DNA of 64,000 nt from Macrocystis pyrifera (Eukaryota; Sar; Phaeophyceae; Laminariales; Laminariaceae): assembly GCA_031763025.1 (NCBI GenBank), contig JASSKH010000019.1, positions 8,080,336-8,144,335 of the forward strand, in the 5' to 3' direction. The position numbers and the translations under genes were made by a program. Numbering within the stretch: the first letter of the stretch is position 1; the number at the start of each line of letters is the position of its first letter. Below the pieces are notes generated by a model. It ran no database searches, had not been told where the DNA came from, and was given only the letters and a program-made list of their open reading frames with translations. Positions 37,061 to 49,004 of this stretch are shown one piece after another.

Positions 37061-37101
<41 letters not shown>
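37061..37101. repeat. C tract
   Basis: About 40 C in a wider C-rich region. Confidence 0.9.
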
Positions 37102-37941
37102 CCAGCCCATTACCGCCCCCCTTTCCCTTCCCCCCGCCTCTCCGTCTCCCCTCTCCCCCCCTCCCCCCCCCCCCCCCCCCCGGGCGTACACTATTAATAG
37201 ATAGAAGCGAGAAAACGATCGATTTCCTAGTAGAGATAGATGATGGCCACAGGCCCCGAAACGGGAAGGGGATAAGAAATCGGACACAGACTACTATACC
37301 AGATACAGCATGTAACATATGGACAAAACGCAACGAGCGCCCAAACGTTGGAGGCGTCTCTACGTAGCACGATAGGAGTGGGAACAGTGCTCAGCCTCGA
37401 AAGGGATATGTGATCAATGGTCAAATGGCTATGGCAAGCGACCAACAAGTACCTGCCCCCCACCCCGTACCCCCCACCCCCCATGCCCCATACCCCATAC
37501 ACAATGCACCACCCCGCGCCTCCCATACCCTACCACCCCCCCCTCTCTCTCCTCCATATGCGCGCCAATCAAAGTATGGCACACACAGCTTGCAAAAGAC
37601 GATTTTAGACGAAATTCTGAATCTCGCAGATGCTGTTTTTTAAGTTGTCAATATGCTTCACACCCCCCTCAACCCTTGCAAAAAGCACACCGGATTTTGG
37701 ACACTAAAGCTGCACTCGTATTCAACCGCGTGACCGATGTTGGGCTTAAGTTATGTTAGTATTGTCCACAAAAACTGCTGGTTTTGTGTGCTATGTGGTT
37801 GTGCCTGTCCTATGTGTGGCATGAGCTTCAACGTTGATCAATCATGGACATTCCCAAAATATTGCATGATAATACACAGCTAGGGTCGGATCTGAAGATA
37901 TTGTCTCCTTCTCGTACTTGCCAAAATTCATTAATGCACAC

Positions 37942-38056
37942 TATTTGCTGGGGGCCATATTAATAGTAAATATGACCAAATATTGACAGTAAAAACAGGT
38001 AGTTATATAGGTTTTTCGTGTGTACCATAGGTCCTATTTACTGTGGTCCCCCGTAT
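37942..38056 (-). mobile_element. Family A MITE carrying a TTAA-type scar
   Basis: GCCATATTAATAGTAAATA shows the same 6-nt gain at the same internal position as the copy at 2872. Confidence 0.87.
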
Positions 38057-38167
38057 AGCTCAAGTCATTGATTGATTAATGCCATGCACCCCTAGACTAT
38101 ACCAGGTATATATGGGTATACATCGTGTGCCTTGTAGATGAAAATTATTTTTATAATGTGTTGAAGT

Positions 38168-38276
38168 CAACCTTTTTAGGACTGCAGCCCTGTTTAGGGC
38201 ACAAACCACTCAGATCCTGAGTAGTTTGTTCCCAAACCTGACCTATCAATAAGAAGACCGCACTCCCAAAAAGGTT
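38168..38276. mobile_element. Family B foldback element
   Basis: It abuts the truncated tRNA-like repeat at 38.3 kb, which may have been cut by this insertion. Confidence 0.75.
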
Positions 38277-38305
38277 GAACAGCCTCAAGACACGCTGTGA
38301 CTGCG

Positions 38306-38390
38306 ATAGGGGTATGTGAAGGTGTTACCTACTGAGCTATAGGGGTAAAATACCAATCGATCGAGTACCCAGCCCAGGGTAAAGGATCCG
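38306..38390 (-). repeat. tRNA-like repeat, truncated copy
   Basis: On the minus strand TAGCTCAGTAGG (38328-38339) is an A-box match. The part that would hold the B box is missing next to a family B element. Confidence 0.55.
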
Positions 38391-38544
38391 TATAGCACTC
38401 TTCCCCCCTCTGGACGGCGGGAAGTTTGGGGGCGTCGGAACCTCGTGCGTCTGCACGCTGACCTACCCGCTTCGTTTCATTGCCTGGGGAACCAGGGATA
38501 TGTGTTCTTTTATATAGGCACGCGCAAGCGTTTCTGGAAAAGAA

Positions 38545-38665
38545 ACGTTCGAAACTTCGTTCAAACCCGTGACCTGGACGACGTCAAATGTGAAGGCGTT
38601 GTTACCTACTGAGCTATAATAGGGGTAAAAGATCGATCGAATGCCCAAGCCCAGGGCAATCCTTA
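38545..38665 (-). repeat. tRNA-like repeat with A and B boxes
   Basis: Minus-strand TAGCTCAGTAGG (38605-38616) is followed about 36 nt later by GGGTTTGAACG (38558-38568), the layout of an internal Pol III promoter. Stems do not close into a good cloverleaf, so a tRNA-derived SINE head is more likely than a tRNA gene. Confidence 0.6.
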
Positions 38666-38776
38666 AATTTCGGGGGGGACCATAGTAAATAGGACAAAAT
38701 ATTGTTGGTAAAAACATGTAAATATATGGGTGTTTGCGTGTACTGTAGGTCCTATTAACTATGGCCCCCCGTAATA
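38664..38776 (-). mobile_element. Family A MITE
   Basis: The left end is eroded; it abuts the tRNA-like repeat. Confidence 0.87.
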
Positions 38777-39412
38777 ACAGGTGGCCCTTTTTGGTCCAAA
38801 CATTTTTATGGCCACCGCAGTGTTTTACGATAATTTTTCGTGGTGTTGCCTACGGTATCTAGGCTCCGGGATTGTTCATCGGGTTGCACTCTGTTCGCCC
38901 TCGCGCGGGCAGGTTTTGGGGAAAGAGGTTTGGAGTTCCTGTACGTCACGAGTCCCCTCATGAAGTTCTCCGAGCAAATAGGGCGGCATTCCGATACAAG
39001 GCGGTCAAACAAATCGCTCGGCGCGACGGGGGAATCACACCCTTAGCCTGGAATAAAAAAGGCGGCTTCCCCCCAGCAAGGGCGGTCATGTCGCTCTGGC
39101 GCACCGCCGCCATGCTGGGAGACCCCTGCTGTACCATAATCTAATGAAGACCCTAAAAAAAATATGATTGCTGATCCCTCTACCAACGCACGCCTTCCGG
39201 CTGATCAGACTATAGGGCCATCTGCCGATTTTTCCGAAAGCGCCATCGTGGATCACGGATATATTTTGGAATGAAGCAGGTGGTCGTCGGGGCTGTCGTT
39301 TGTGGCGTTGAGTTCGTTCGAACACGCAGAGAATGCGATCGTTTTTCACGGTCCGATTGTTTTGTTCTTCTCAGAACGGGAAGAGAGAGGTTCTGCCAAA
39401 ATACCGATGAAC

Positions 39413-39417
39413 GGGGG

Positions 39418-39477
<60 letters not shown>
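39413..39477. repeat. G tract
   Basis: About 60 G with one early C; followed by a (GA)n microsatellite at 39497-39521. Confidence 0.9.
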
Positions 39478-39624
39478 CGGAAAAGACCTGGTCAAGAGAG
39501 AGAGAGAGAGAGAGAGAGAGCTTTCCGAAGAAAATAAAGGTTCGACTTTACATAAGCACCCTTTTACCACTGTTGAGAGAGACAACGACAGCTGAAAAAA
39601 ACGATCGCACTCCTGTGTGGACCT

Positions 39625-39718
39625 GACCCGTTTAGTCCCGCAGTCCCGGTTTGGGGGGCAATCCACTCTAATTCCAAGTAATTTGTCCCACAAACGGGAT
39701 TGCTTACACCAAAAGGGA
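39625..39718. mobile_element. Family B foldback element
   Basis: TTTAGTCCCGCAGTCCCGG left arm; the right arm is degraded. Confidence 0.78.
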
Positions 39719-39779
39719 TCACGCTCTTTGCGGTACTGGGATAGTGTCTCAGTTCAGGAACCTCCGTAAGCGGGGGGTG

Positions 39780-40290
39780 TGCTCGATAGGAGAGATGTAC
39801 TCGATATCATGCGTGGTCGTAGTCGTATGACCAGAGACCCTCGCACCCCTACGAACAGTGCCGGGACGGAGCACGTCGGGTTTTTCACCGACCAGGCAGA
39901 CATTGCTTGCACCGAGCGAGAAGCGCCGTGAGGTGTCCGGCGAGTCGCATGAAGGGTGAGCTGCATCCTAGCAAGAACCGCTTGTGAGGCGGACTTGCAT
40001 AAGGATGACAGCTTCAATGAGTTAATTTTGTTTCCGGGGTACTATGTAGCTGCCTCTTGGGTGCCTTACCATAAACACTACGTGATACGATAATTCCCCC
40101 TTGCGCGGTATAAAGGTCCTTCACCTCGCACAAAATGATCTAACTAGACCACCGGCTGTAACCGACGGCCAAAAAAAAAGGAATTAAAAAAACAAAAAGC
40201 GGTAACCTGGTTGTCTAGCTCAAGTAGTGAGCGGCATGCTTTACGGTGTCGTTGCCAACCGACGCCAACCCAACACATATATAATATATA
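39780..40290 (+). repeat. Family F long repeat
   Basis: Second long copy; ends CCAACCGACGCCAACCCAAC, as at 10.77 kb. Confidence 0.8.
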
Positions 40291-40514
40291 ATGTGGGGGG
40301 GGGGTAAATGTTGAAAAAAGTGTTTAGGCTCAAGAGCGCAACCTCTATCACAATAATGCCGTAGTACAGTGTCTGTAGTGGTCCCGCTACTATGATGCTG
40401 CCGGTTGATTGAGTAGTGCTGGCTAACCGCTCTACGTGGTATACCATCGAAATCGCTTCAGGCACAGATGGGATTGACTTGACCAGTCTCGTAGTGCACA
40501 TGCGCGGAGTATGT

Positions 40515-40811
40515 ATTACGGGGAACAATAGTAAGTAGGACCTACGGCACACACAAAAACCTATATATATATATATCCCTTTTTTTCCAACAATGTATGG
40601 CATGACATACCGGTGGCTAAAATAAAAATGGTGTGGGGAATGGGAATTTGGAAACGACTGGCAGAGAAATGTATGAGGGATACTGCTGATTTACGGAAGG
40701 ATATTCTCGGTTTGCATAGGAACGGCATCTACGCTAAATTGTCGGAAGGTAAGCATAATAGTAATAGTAATAATAATATATGGTCATATTTACCGTAGTC
40801 CCCTGTAAGAG
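40515..40811 (+). mobile_element. Family A MITE interrupted by a family C retroposon
   Basis: The left part is 40515-40600 and the right part about 40776-40811. The intervening family C copy is bordered by AATGTATGG and AATATATGG. Confidence 0.85.
40601..40775 (+). mobile_element. Family C retroposon-like repeat inserted in a MITE
   Basis: The body from CATGACATACCGG to ATTGTCGGAAGGTAAGCATAA is followed by a TAG/TAA triplet run. It splits a family A copy, and flanks AATGTATGG/AATATATGG look like a roughly 9-bp target duplication. ORFs within are short. Confidence 0.8.
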
Positions 40812-40864
40812 CTTGGCGCTGTCGTGCCGGCCTTGTTGGCTGGAACCCTTAAGGTAGTAATAAT

Positions 40865-40977
40865 ATTACGGGAGACCTTTTTAGCAGAATCTACGATATA
40901 CGCAGAAAACCCTATATATTTCCCTATTTTTATTATCGATAGTTGGTCCTATTTGCTACGCTATGGTCCTCGTAATA
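40865..40977 (+). mobile_element. Family A MITE, diverged
   Basis: The left arm is heavily mutated (GGGAGACCTTTTTAGCAG); the right arm has an extra CTACG. Confidence 0.75.
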
Positions 40978-42844
40978 GTATAGCACTGCTTGTCTTGAGT
41001 AGCCCGCCTGGTCTTTCTCAAGGTGGTAGGGCAAATGCAGCTTCACTCGTGCTTCTCCTTTTCTCTTGTGTGTAGACGGTATGATTACAAACAGACACCT
41101 ATCGACAGCTGTGCACACTGTCAGATGGCAAGTTTTGAGTAAATATCACAAGCTTATGTCTCATCAACGTTGAAGTCGTGCTGGCACATGATTGGATGGC
41201 AAGTGAACGCAATAAGAATATACACTGGTACCTGAACTGTGGATATCATGCCCCCGGAACCAGCACGCCTACCAGGTACTAATTAATATGCCTTGCAAAA
41301 GTCGAAACCCCAGCTGCTGTTCCGGAATAACAGCTTTCCCCTGAAGCTCTCTCTGCGCGGGAACTCGGGAGATCGGTCATGCCTGCGGATCTGTAGCCTC
41401 TCTGGCAATTCCCTGTTTTATCTTGCCGGTCATGAGAGGTCAGTTGTCGAAACGCATTGTTATCAAAGCCTAAATAAGGAATGTCCTATGTTTGGTCGGT
41501 CGAAGTATACTGTTAATATAACATATATATGCCAACAATACTCTTTAAAACCTTGTATGCGTACCTCGGGTGTGGTACTATGAGAGCACTCTCCTCCTCC
41601 TCGCGAAGCCTGCCTGGGTGTGTGGAGGTGTGTGCTTGGGTGCGCGACTGATATCATCAACACTTACTATTGATAATACATTCATGGTGATAGCACTGAA
41701 AGTTGAGGCAGTGACACTTACCGTATTCATTTTTGGTTGCTTGTTGCGTTGTTTGTTACTCCTTGCTTGATCTGTGATGTTGGTTGCTTCATGGCTTGCT
41801 TGATCACGACAAAACAACCCCCCGGTACTACACGTTCCATCTATCTCCGCGGCGGGCAATCCGCCGAGGAATTCTTCGCTAAAAAGGTCTCCTCTATCTC
41901 GTACGACTATATATAATAATAGTACTACCCGTCAAGCAATAATAGTATCAGTATTCCATCAATAACAACTTTGATGTCAATCGCCCATTGGCATCTCTAA
42001 GTCTTGCTGGTACTACTGCTAGATATCTACCGCTACTACAAAAACGTGTCGACGGGTGGAAATAACGGGTTAACTACATAGATAGAGATAGAAGAACGCA
42101 CACACGAACAGTTCTATGCAGAAAGAAAAGGGATATATCTACGGACGTGTGCCGGCCGGATACCGCCATCTCTTAGATCTGTAGCACAACCAACACGGAG
42201 GAAAGTACAAAATGATATCAGGTACCTGTTGCTTAAGTGTGTGTTTTGATACCTACTGGTATACAAGCAGTGACAAGCAGTCGGTATAGTTTTTCACTTC
42301 GTTTCATTCTCGACGAAGTATTATTATAATATCTATGTATTGCCGTGGTGTTCGTATCGATAATGCTGGATATATGCATGATGACGACTACATGCCGACA
42401 AGCTCAGCAAGACTGTGTGCGGAGACGATCTCGACAAGTTCTTAGAGCTACTAACTACTGACGCTTCTCTCTGACTTTAAAAGCCCGTAGGAAACACAAC
42501 TACAACGAAAAACTGAGACCTACTATATACGGTATTTACCAAGGAAAGTCTCATTCCCATTATCATGTATCACACCTCCTGACGCTATATAGCGAGAGGT
42601 GCTTGTTGCACAGAACTTTTTGGCGAAAAAAAAAAACTGGCCGATGATGAGGGCTTCTCAACTATAAAGACAACTACCGTATAATAATAGGCACAGCATC
42701 GGCTGCTACTCTTATTTACAGCTGTTTTTCGTCACGGACCCAAGCCACAGTCAGCATGGGATTGGTTATTGACGCGTTCTAACACCTCTTAATAGCACAT
42801 TTGTTTCCGCAGAATGTTTTCTGGATGACGGGGCTGCTCCTTAG

Positions 42845-42938
42845 CCGCTTTAGTGCCGCAGTCCCGATTTGGGGACAAACCAGTCTAATTCCAAGTGATT
42901 TGTCCCCAAAACGGGACTGCGGTACTAAAAGGGTTTAA
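42845..42938. mobile_element. Family B foldback element
   Basis: Nearly perfect arms (GCCGCAGTCCCGATTTGGGG and its complement-like right end). Confidence 0.85.
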
Positions 42939-43339
42939 CCCAAAATCGCCCGAATGCCAAAATCTCGTTTCAAGAGACGTGAAGTTTTTGTATAATTGTG
43001 TCATATGGGATTATTCATCAGGGTGCAATTATATTTTTGCTGAAGTCAGTGTTCGGGTGAGGTGTGGAGCTCCTTAAGGTCAAGTGAGCAGCCTCCGAAA
43101 AAATGGGGTGAACCTGCATTCTCCCTATCGGTTTTATGACCCTCTCTCTGCGGAAAACTAAAGGCGTGGAACTATTACAAGTAACAACCGTTACGGTCAT
43201 GTAGGGGGGGGGGGGGGGCGTTCTACGAACGATAGAAGGTAGCACATTTGTTTCCGCTAAAAACGTTTTCTGAATGACGGGGCTCCTTAACCCCAAATCG
43301 TCGAGATAATGTCATCAATCTTGTTTCGAAAAATGACGC

Positions 43340-43640
<301 letters not shown>

Positions 43641-43877
43641 CCTCATCAACGTATACTTGGGCCATGGGATTGAATATTCATCGGGATGCAATTTGATGAT
43701 TGCTGAATGAAGTCAGTTTTCGGATGAGGTGTAGAGCTCTTCAAGCGAGAGGAGACTCAGAAAAAATCGGGTGAACCCCCCTATCGTAGAACGCCTCGCT
43801 CGGTGATGATACAAATTATTGGTGTGTCCTATCTACACTGCAGGGAGCCGTGCGGCATGGGCGCAACGTATTGCAAC

Positions 43878-43989
43878 TATTACGGGGGGCAATAGGAAAT
43901 AGGACCAAATGTTGTTTGTAAGAATATTAGGGAAATATATAGGTTTCATTGCGTACCGTAGGTCCTACATACTATGGTCCCCCGTAGTA
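43878..43989 (-). mobile_element. Family A MITE
   Basis: Complete; inserted inside a family I-like repeat. Confidence 0.87.
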
Positions 43990-44539
43990 TCCCCCCTGCT
44001 TCTGGGCCCTCTCACTCACGCTGCTGCTCGATAATACTTCAGCTGTGGCCGGTTTTGACAACTGATACTAACGCTGATTTTTTCATTGTTTCTGGTCACT
44101 TGTATATCCTCGGGGTCCAAGGGGGTTAGCTTAAGGAAGTGTGCACCTGTATCCTCAAGTCTCCGTCTATATTATTTTGGGTGGCATGGGGATCTCCACA
44201 CAAAAACTGGGGCACACCACACAAATTTTGCAGGTGCATCCCCGATCTATATTAACGTCATGCACGGTAGCATGCGTCAGTTAAAAAATTACCGTAAGAC
44301 GTGAAGAGCGGGCGTTTTTTTTTTTCCGCGCTCGGCAGGGGAGTAATTTTTGCAATCTGGGAGGTAGGATCTTCAGCGGTGTTTTTGACTTGAAAATTGC
44401 GCAGCGCGGTCTGTGCACTTCGGAACCGTCGTCCGCAATTAAATAGAGAAATTTCCTGGTTCGACGCACACGCGGCGAAAACTGCGTTTTGTATGGCCAG
44501 TTTGGGCCCGTTTTGGCCCGTTTTGACCCGTTTTGGCTG

Positions 44540-44610
44540 CGGTTTGGGGTTAGGGTTAGGGTTAAGGTCAGGGTCAGGGTTAGGGTTAGAGTCAGGGGTT
44601 GGGTTGGGTC
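44540..44610. repeat. Interstitial telomere-like array
   Basis: TTAGGG units with TCAGGG and TTAAGG variants, about ten units; preceded by repeated TTTTGGCCCG/TTTTGACCCG words. Confidence 0.82.
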
Positions 44611-45171
44611 TTCGCACATACCTTGATCCCAACAGGAACCAAAATACCTGAACAGCCTATCTCCCAGATTGTAATGGGACCTCCGGCAGGGGCCTCCGTG
44701 AAAAAGAAAAAACGACACCTCCAGATGTCGGAATGGAAAACCGTTGCAACCTTTTTTGTGTTCACATGATGGAATAAGAAAAATGATATTATTTTCCTTT
44801 TTTCATTATTTTTCACTTGGTTCTAGTAACCCCCCCCCCATCCTGTCTGGAGACAATATATATATATATATATATATGTGTGTGACGGTTCACAAAAAAA
44901 AAAATCCGGGCATCCTTTTGCGCTCTACCGAACAAAGCACAGACAATAATAAGTCTTTTCGGAAAGGTATTTATTATAACTTCGGAGAAACAGAAACATT
45001 GTTGGACGTTTTTTTAGCACACACGCCACCCTCACACCTTTTGTTTTTTTTTTAGAGAGAGAGAAAAACGAGCGCCGGAACAAAAAACGATCGCCCTTTC
45101 TGATGTCCCTTGTGCCTACTCAACGCGCTTTAGTACGTACGGTATTTCGTTGGGCTTGGCCGTTTTCGTAG

Positions 45172-45184
45172 GGTTAGGGTTAGC
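45172..45184. repeat. Short telomere-like run
   Basis: GGGTTAGGGTTAG at the edge of a family B element. Confidence 0.6.
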
Positions 45185-45260
45185 TCCGTTTTGGGGACGA
45201 AGTGGTTAGATTTTGAGTGGTTTATCCCCGAAAAGGAACTGCAGTACTATAAGTCTAGGG
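45184..45260. mobile_element. Family B element, left-truncated
   Basis: It starts at CTCCGTTTTGGGG directly after GGGTTAGGGTTAG telomere-like units. Confidence 0.7.
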
Positions 45261-45463
45261 TTAACTTAACTCCAAAACGACAACATAAATTGATGATCTC
45301 TGTACCTCTTTTTCGTTAATTAATTGTTATGGAAAACGGGAAATATTAAATAATTAATTGGCGAATGAGAGACGAATGGACGGATTCACGAAAGGATAGT
45401 CGGTAATAATAATAACAATGATCTCTAGCAAGAAAAGGGGTCTGTAAGGAGCATCTGTTCCAG

Positions 45464-45604
45464 ATCATATCGGTGACCGCCCAGGTCGAGATCTCGCGCC
45501 GGGTGCACCGATATAAGCTCGCCCTCTGCGAGACCGCCAGGCCGCCAGGGGGAGAAGAGCGGAGGAGGGAGGACTACTTCCAATGGCGTGGGGATGGAAT
45601 GTAG
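45464..45604 (+). other. Coding-like island, possible terminal exon (strand uncertain)
   Basis: After TGTTCCAG the plus strand stays open for 46 codons to TAG, reading ISVTAQVEISRRVHRYKLALCE with mostly G/C third positions. The minus strand has a rival reading after a pyrimidine tract and CGCAG, ending in HRYDLEQMLLTDPFSC and a stop. Neither has a neighbouring exon that I can find, and no family was recognised. Confidence 0.25.
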
Positions 45605-46168
45605 ATGCGGAGTAGGACGCAGGGCGTATAGAAACATAGTCGGTGAAAATATGTCGGTAAAAGGTAGTACGTATTCAATTGAGTATACGCAAGGAAGGAG
45701 AAAAGGTTGGATAAAATTGAGGGTGCTCGACGAATTATGTTAGCTTTTTGCCTGCACATTGTCAGGACGCAAATAATAATAATAAAAAAAATGAATGTAG
45801 GATATATATATATATATATGTGTGTGTGTGAAGTGTATAACCCTATGTGAGAAATATCAGCCTCCGAGGGTACCAACCCCATCCACGGTAACCGGACGTG
45901 TACCTTTTTTCGAATTATTGAACCAGGTACCAGGTACCCGGTATTAAAAAAATCGCTTTCTTTCATGCGTTTCGTCGGAAGCCAAGTTTGTTAGCTCAGT
46001 CAGCTTGTGATGATATATATATACTCTTAGTAGAGGTGATGCTGAAGATAGTATTAATAGTGTCAATGCAATGCAATAGTGTGATGCTTCGATCGTGCGC
46101 ACTGCTGTGTACGGGTTTTGTACGAGTATATGGCCTCATCAATGCAGGATCTTTACATCCCCCTATGA

Positions 46169-46278
46169 TATTACGGGGGGTCCATAGTTAACAGGACCTA
46201 TGGTATACATAAAAACCTATATATTTACCTATTTTTACCAACAAAATTTGGTCCCGTTAACTATGGACCCCCGTAATA
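46169..46278 (+). mobile_element. Family A MITE, near-consensus
   Basis: Complete, with intact arms and TA flanks. Confidence 0.92.
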
Positions 46279-46378
46279 GTATGATACGAAACCTGAAGCT
46301 GCAGAATTCAAGGAGTGTCAAAATCTAGGAACGACACAATTCGAATAAAAAAAAAATCGTACCCAAACGTTTGGGTAA

Positions 46379-46485
46379 TATTACGGGGGTCCATAGTTAA
46401 TAGGACCTATGGTATACATAAAACCTATATATTTTACCTATTTTTACTAACAATGTTTGGTCCTATTTACTATGGCCCCCCTTAC
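46379..46485 (+). mobile_element. Family A MITE
   Basis: Its right end runs directly into the next, oppositely oriented copy. Confidence 0.88.
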
Positions 46486-46611
46486 TATTACGGGGGCCGT
46501 AGTAAATAGGGACCATAGTAAATAGGACCAAGCATTGTTTGTAAAAAGGGGGAAATATATGGGGTTTTGTGTGTGTACCGTAGGTCCTGTTTACAATGGT
46601 TCCCCGTAATA
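46486..46611 (-). mobile_element. Family A MITE with duplicated arm
   Basis: The motif CATAGTAAATAGG-like sequence occurs twice in the left arm (short internal duplication). Confidence 0.86.
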
Positions 46612-46794
46612 CACGTTTCCTACGTTTCCGACCAGAGTGAAACGGTACGACAGATCGATGTTGAAAACGGACAGAAACATACTCGGTAGCAAGCGAAATG
46701 ACTACCAGGTATTAATTATTGATACAATAGACAGCGAGCGTTGTTTTATATAGTACACCAGACAGTTACAGTAGTGGAACGAAGATTCCTTAAA

Positions 46795-46995
46795 CGTTGA
46801 GTGCAAATAAAGGAGTAAAGACAATACATGAAGTATCGTAGATAAAGCATAAAAGGAAGTAGACGTAGAAGATAGATAGATAGACCTTGTGCACAGATAG
46901 GTTTCCTTTGTATCCGGGTATTTCTTCTTTTAGAGATGTTTCGAGTGATCAACGGTGAAGCTCATGCTGCACATTGTCGGATGGCAATCCTAAAT
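46795..46995 (+). mobile_element. Family E retroposon-like repeat
   Basis: Forward copy ending CACATTGTCGGATGGCAATC and a TAAATAACAAC tail. Confidence 0.75.
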
Positions 46996-47021
46996 AACAA
47001 CAACGAACTTGTACCAGATAT

Positions 47022-47505
47022 GTGCAAAAAATATCAGGGAGCTTCCGTGAACATTCAAGCGGGCGGCGTTAGCTGCTGACACCTTGTTGTACGTATTCAC
47101 GAAATACCTGGCCCAGCGAGCGACCGCTGTCTAGCTGCAAACAACAGGCGCCCTGTCTATTCGCGTGTCCTGCCAGTCTGCCAGCACGGGTCCGTGCGGT
47201 ATCCACCTCAATGGTATTCCCACAAAAGCGCGATCAACCAAGCAACGCCAGTTGCTGCTGTCAACCAAAATGAGCTACGTGCTATTAAGACGTTCTCAGG
47301 CAAATAACAGGTTTTATCGTGACGCTGGAATATCTCTACGGCAACAAACTGCAGATTAGTATAATATCAGTTCCCGAATTTAGAATATGTTTTTCCTGGT
47401 ATGGACCAAAGTATCAGGTAGCTTCCCTAAGTATTGAAGCGAGCGGCGTCAGCCGCGAACACCCTGTACGTTCTACAAACACGTTGGCCATGACGAAATA
47501 CCAAA
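47022..47505. repeat. Pair of diverged direct repeats around a 290-bp core
   Basis: The repeat of about 95 bp occurs at 47022-47108 and 47400-47505 (TATCAGG-AGCTTCC, AAGCGRGCGGCGT, CACGAAATACC blocks). The core has an open 64-codon frame of no known family. It could be a small TRIM-like element or an old duplication. Confidence 0.45.
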
Positions 47506-47509
47506 CATC

Positions 47510-47720
47510 CAATATTATTACTATGAGGCTTGCCATCCGACAATGTGCAGCATGAATGAGCTTTATCGTTGATCGATCAAAACATTCCTGAAAGAAATAC
47601 CCGGATCCAAAGGGGAAACCTATCCACGCACAAGGTCTGTCTATCTTCTATGTCTACTTATTTTATGCTTCATCTTTGAACGATACTCTATGTGTTGTCT
47701 TTGCTCCCTCCCACATCTTT
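47510..47720 (-). mobile_element. Family E retroposon-like repeat
   Basis: ATATTATTACTATGAGG, then CTTGCCATCCGACAATGTG; it is the fullest body in this window, to TGTGTTGTCTTTGCTCCC. Confidence 0.78.
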
Positions 47721-48239
47721 CCATGTACTCGTTACTTTCTTGATTCGTTCATAGACTTAATTCGTTTTTCCTCCTCCTTACATATCAAACGGGATCAGGG
47801 ATGTTGGCGAAACATCCGCAGCCGGGTTCTGAATTTTGTAAGGAGCATGCCAGTCACTCAGCGTGATTGTCCCTCAACCCTTCAAAAAATGTACCCACAC
47901 ATATAGGACGGGGGGGAAAGCACGTGTTTCCAACCGGTGGGTATCTCTAGGTACTTCGAAGACTATCAATAGTGACTTGTCGAGAAAAGATCAATAAAAT
48001 TTTCGCATATTCTATCGTCTGCGCCGGGCCTGCAACGTCCGGCGTTGACGGCCCATCGCGATTTTGTCGAGCCTCCCTCCAAATGACGAGGTGGTCAACA
48101 CCACCTACGCTGTCGCCCCTTACACCCACCCACCTCCTCCCCCCTCCTCCCTTCCCCTGCCCCTCCCCCCCCCCCGCTCCCACGAGGCAGTTACATAGTA
48201 AACCCATTGCTGTCTCTGGAAGTGGCCACACCAGAAATT

Positions 48240-48470
48240 AAATCAATTAACTGATGCTGTCATCCACATGCAAGAAAATCCCCCTCCAAAGCGGTTCTTA
48301 GTAGGATGTAGCTTACCCTTCATGCGACTCGCCCAACACCTCACGGCGCTTCGTGCTTGGTGCAAACAATGCCTGCCTGGTCTGTGAAAACACGACGTAC
48401 TCCCTCCCGGCATTGCAGGGATACGAAAGTCTAAGGGTCATACGACTACGACCACGCATGATATTGAGTA
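48240..48470 (-). repeat. Family F repeat
   Basis: Reverse copy from the CCACACCAGAAAT block to ACCACGCATGATATTGAG, running straight into the 110-nt C tract. Confidence 0.78.
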
Positions 48471-48495
48471 CCCCCCCCCCTCCTCCCCCCCCCCG

Positions 48496-48553
<58 letters not shown>

Positions 48554-48581
48554 CCCCCCCCCCCCCCCCCCCCCCCCCCCT
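48471..48581. repeat. C tract
   Basis: About 110 nt of C with a few T and G interruptions. Confidence 0.9.
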
Positions 48582-48638
48582 ACCCATCGTAAGCATAGTC
48601 ATACTTCAGTGCTCACTCTTTGTCCTTCGGTAAAAATG

Positions 48639-48914
48639 CAGCGCACGTTCCTCAACTTCGATCTCACGCACGAAAATCTCTACGGAAAGTGCGAAAGAAA
48701 ACCGAGGGAGCAGGCTGACAACATTTTTCAGTGGGAGCGTCGATCCCCAAATTCGTGCCGAGTACCCGCCTTGCACGACGATACGTGCTCACCCACTGCT
48801 CCAGCTCTGAGGGTATACACAAGCACACCGGACAGAATTGTATCTACTGTACATGAAAAATACTGTCAGGAGACGACGCTTTTTTCATCGCTGACAGACG
48901 GCAATGCTCCATGA
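48639..48914 (+). CDS. Orphan ORF of about 91 codons
   Basis: It starts MQRTFLNFDLTHENLYG and ends SLTDGNAP. Composition is protein-like (mixed charge, four Cys) and non-repetitive, and it lies just after a long C tract. There are no domain, splice site or neighbour to support it. It could equally be a remnant of a mobile element. Confidence 0.2.
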   Translation, partial: QRTFLNFDLTHENLYGKCERKPREQADNIFQWERRSPNSCRVPALHDDTCSPTAPALRVYTSTPDRIVSTVHEKYCQETTLFSSLTDGNAP

Positions 48915-49004
48915 ACTGAACGCAGGGTTCTTCGCGTGTCAAGAGGTCCTCCAAACCACCTGGATCAGATCGAGGGATATTTCGAAACATCACGAATCGG
49001 GTCG

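Larger units (their letters stand above)
33240..38160. other. Gene-poor interval upstream of the WSC gene
   Basis: Contents: an unsupported 209-codon plus frame (33629-34258), TG microsatellite (about 34605-34650), the minus copy of family D, a CCCCTA/CCCC-rich region (36.36-37.19 kb) with reverse family F sequences, and C tracts. No exon with paired splice sites was found. Confidence 0.5.

Noticed and set aside
44540-44610. Chromosome end
   Set aside because: The array is short, degenerate and followed by 19 kb of ordinary sequence, so it is interstitial.
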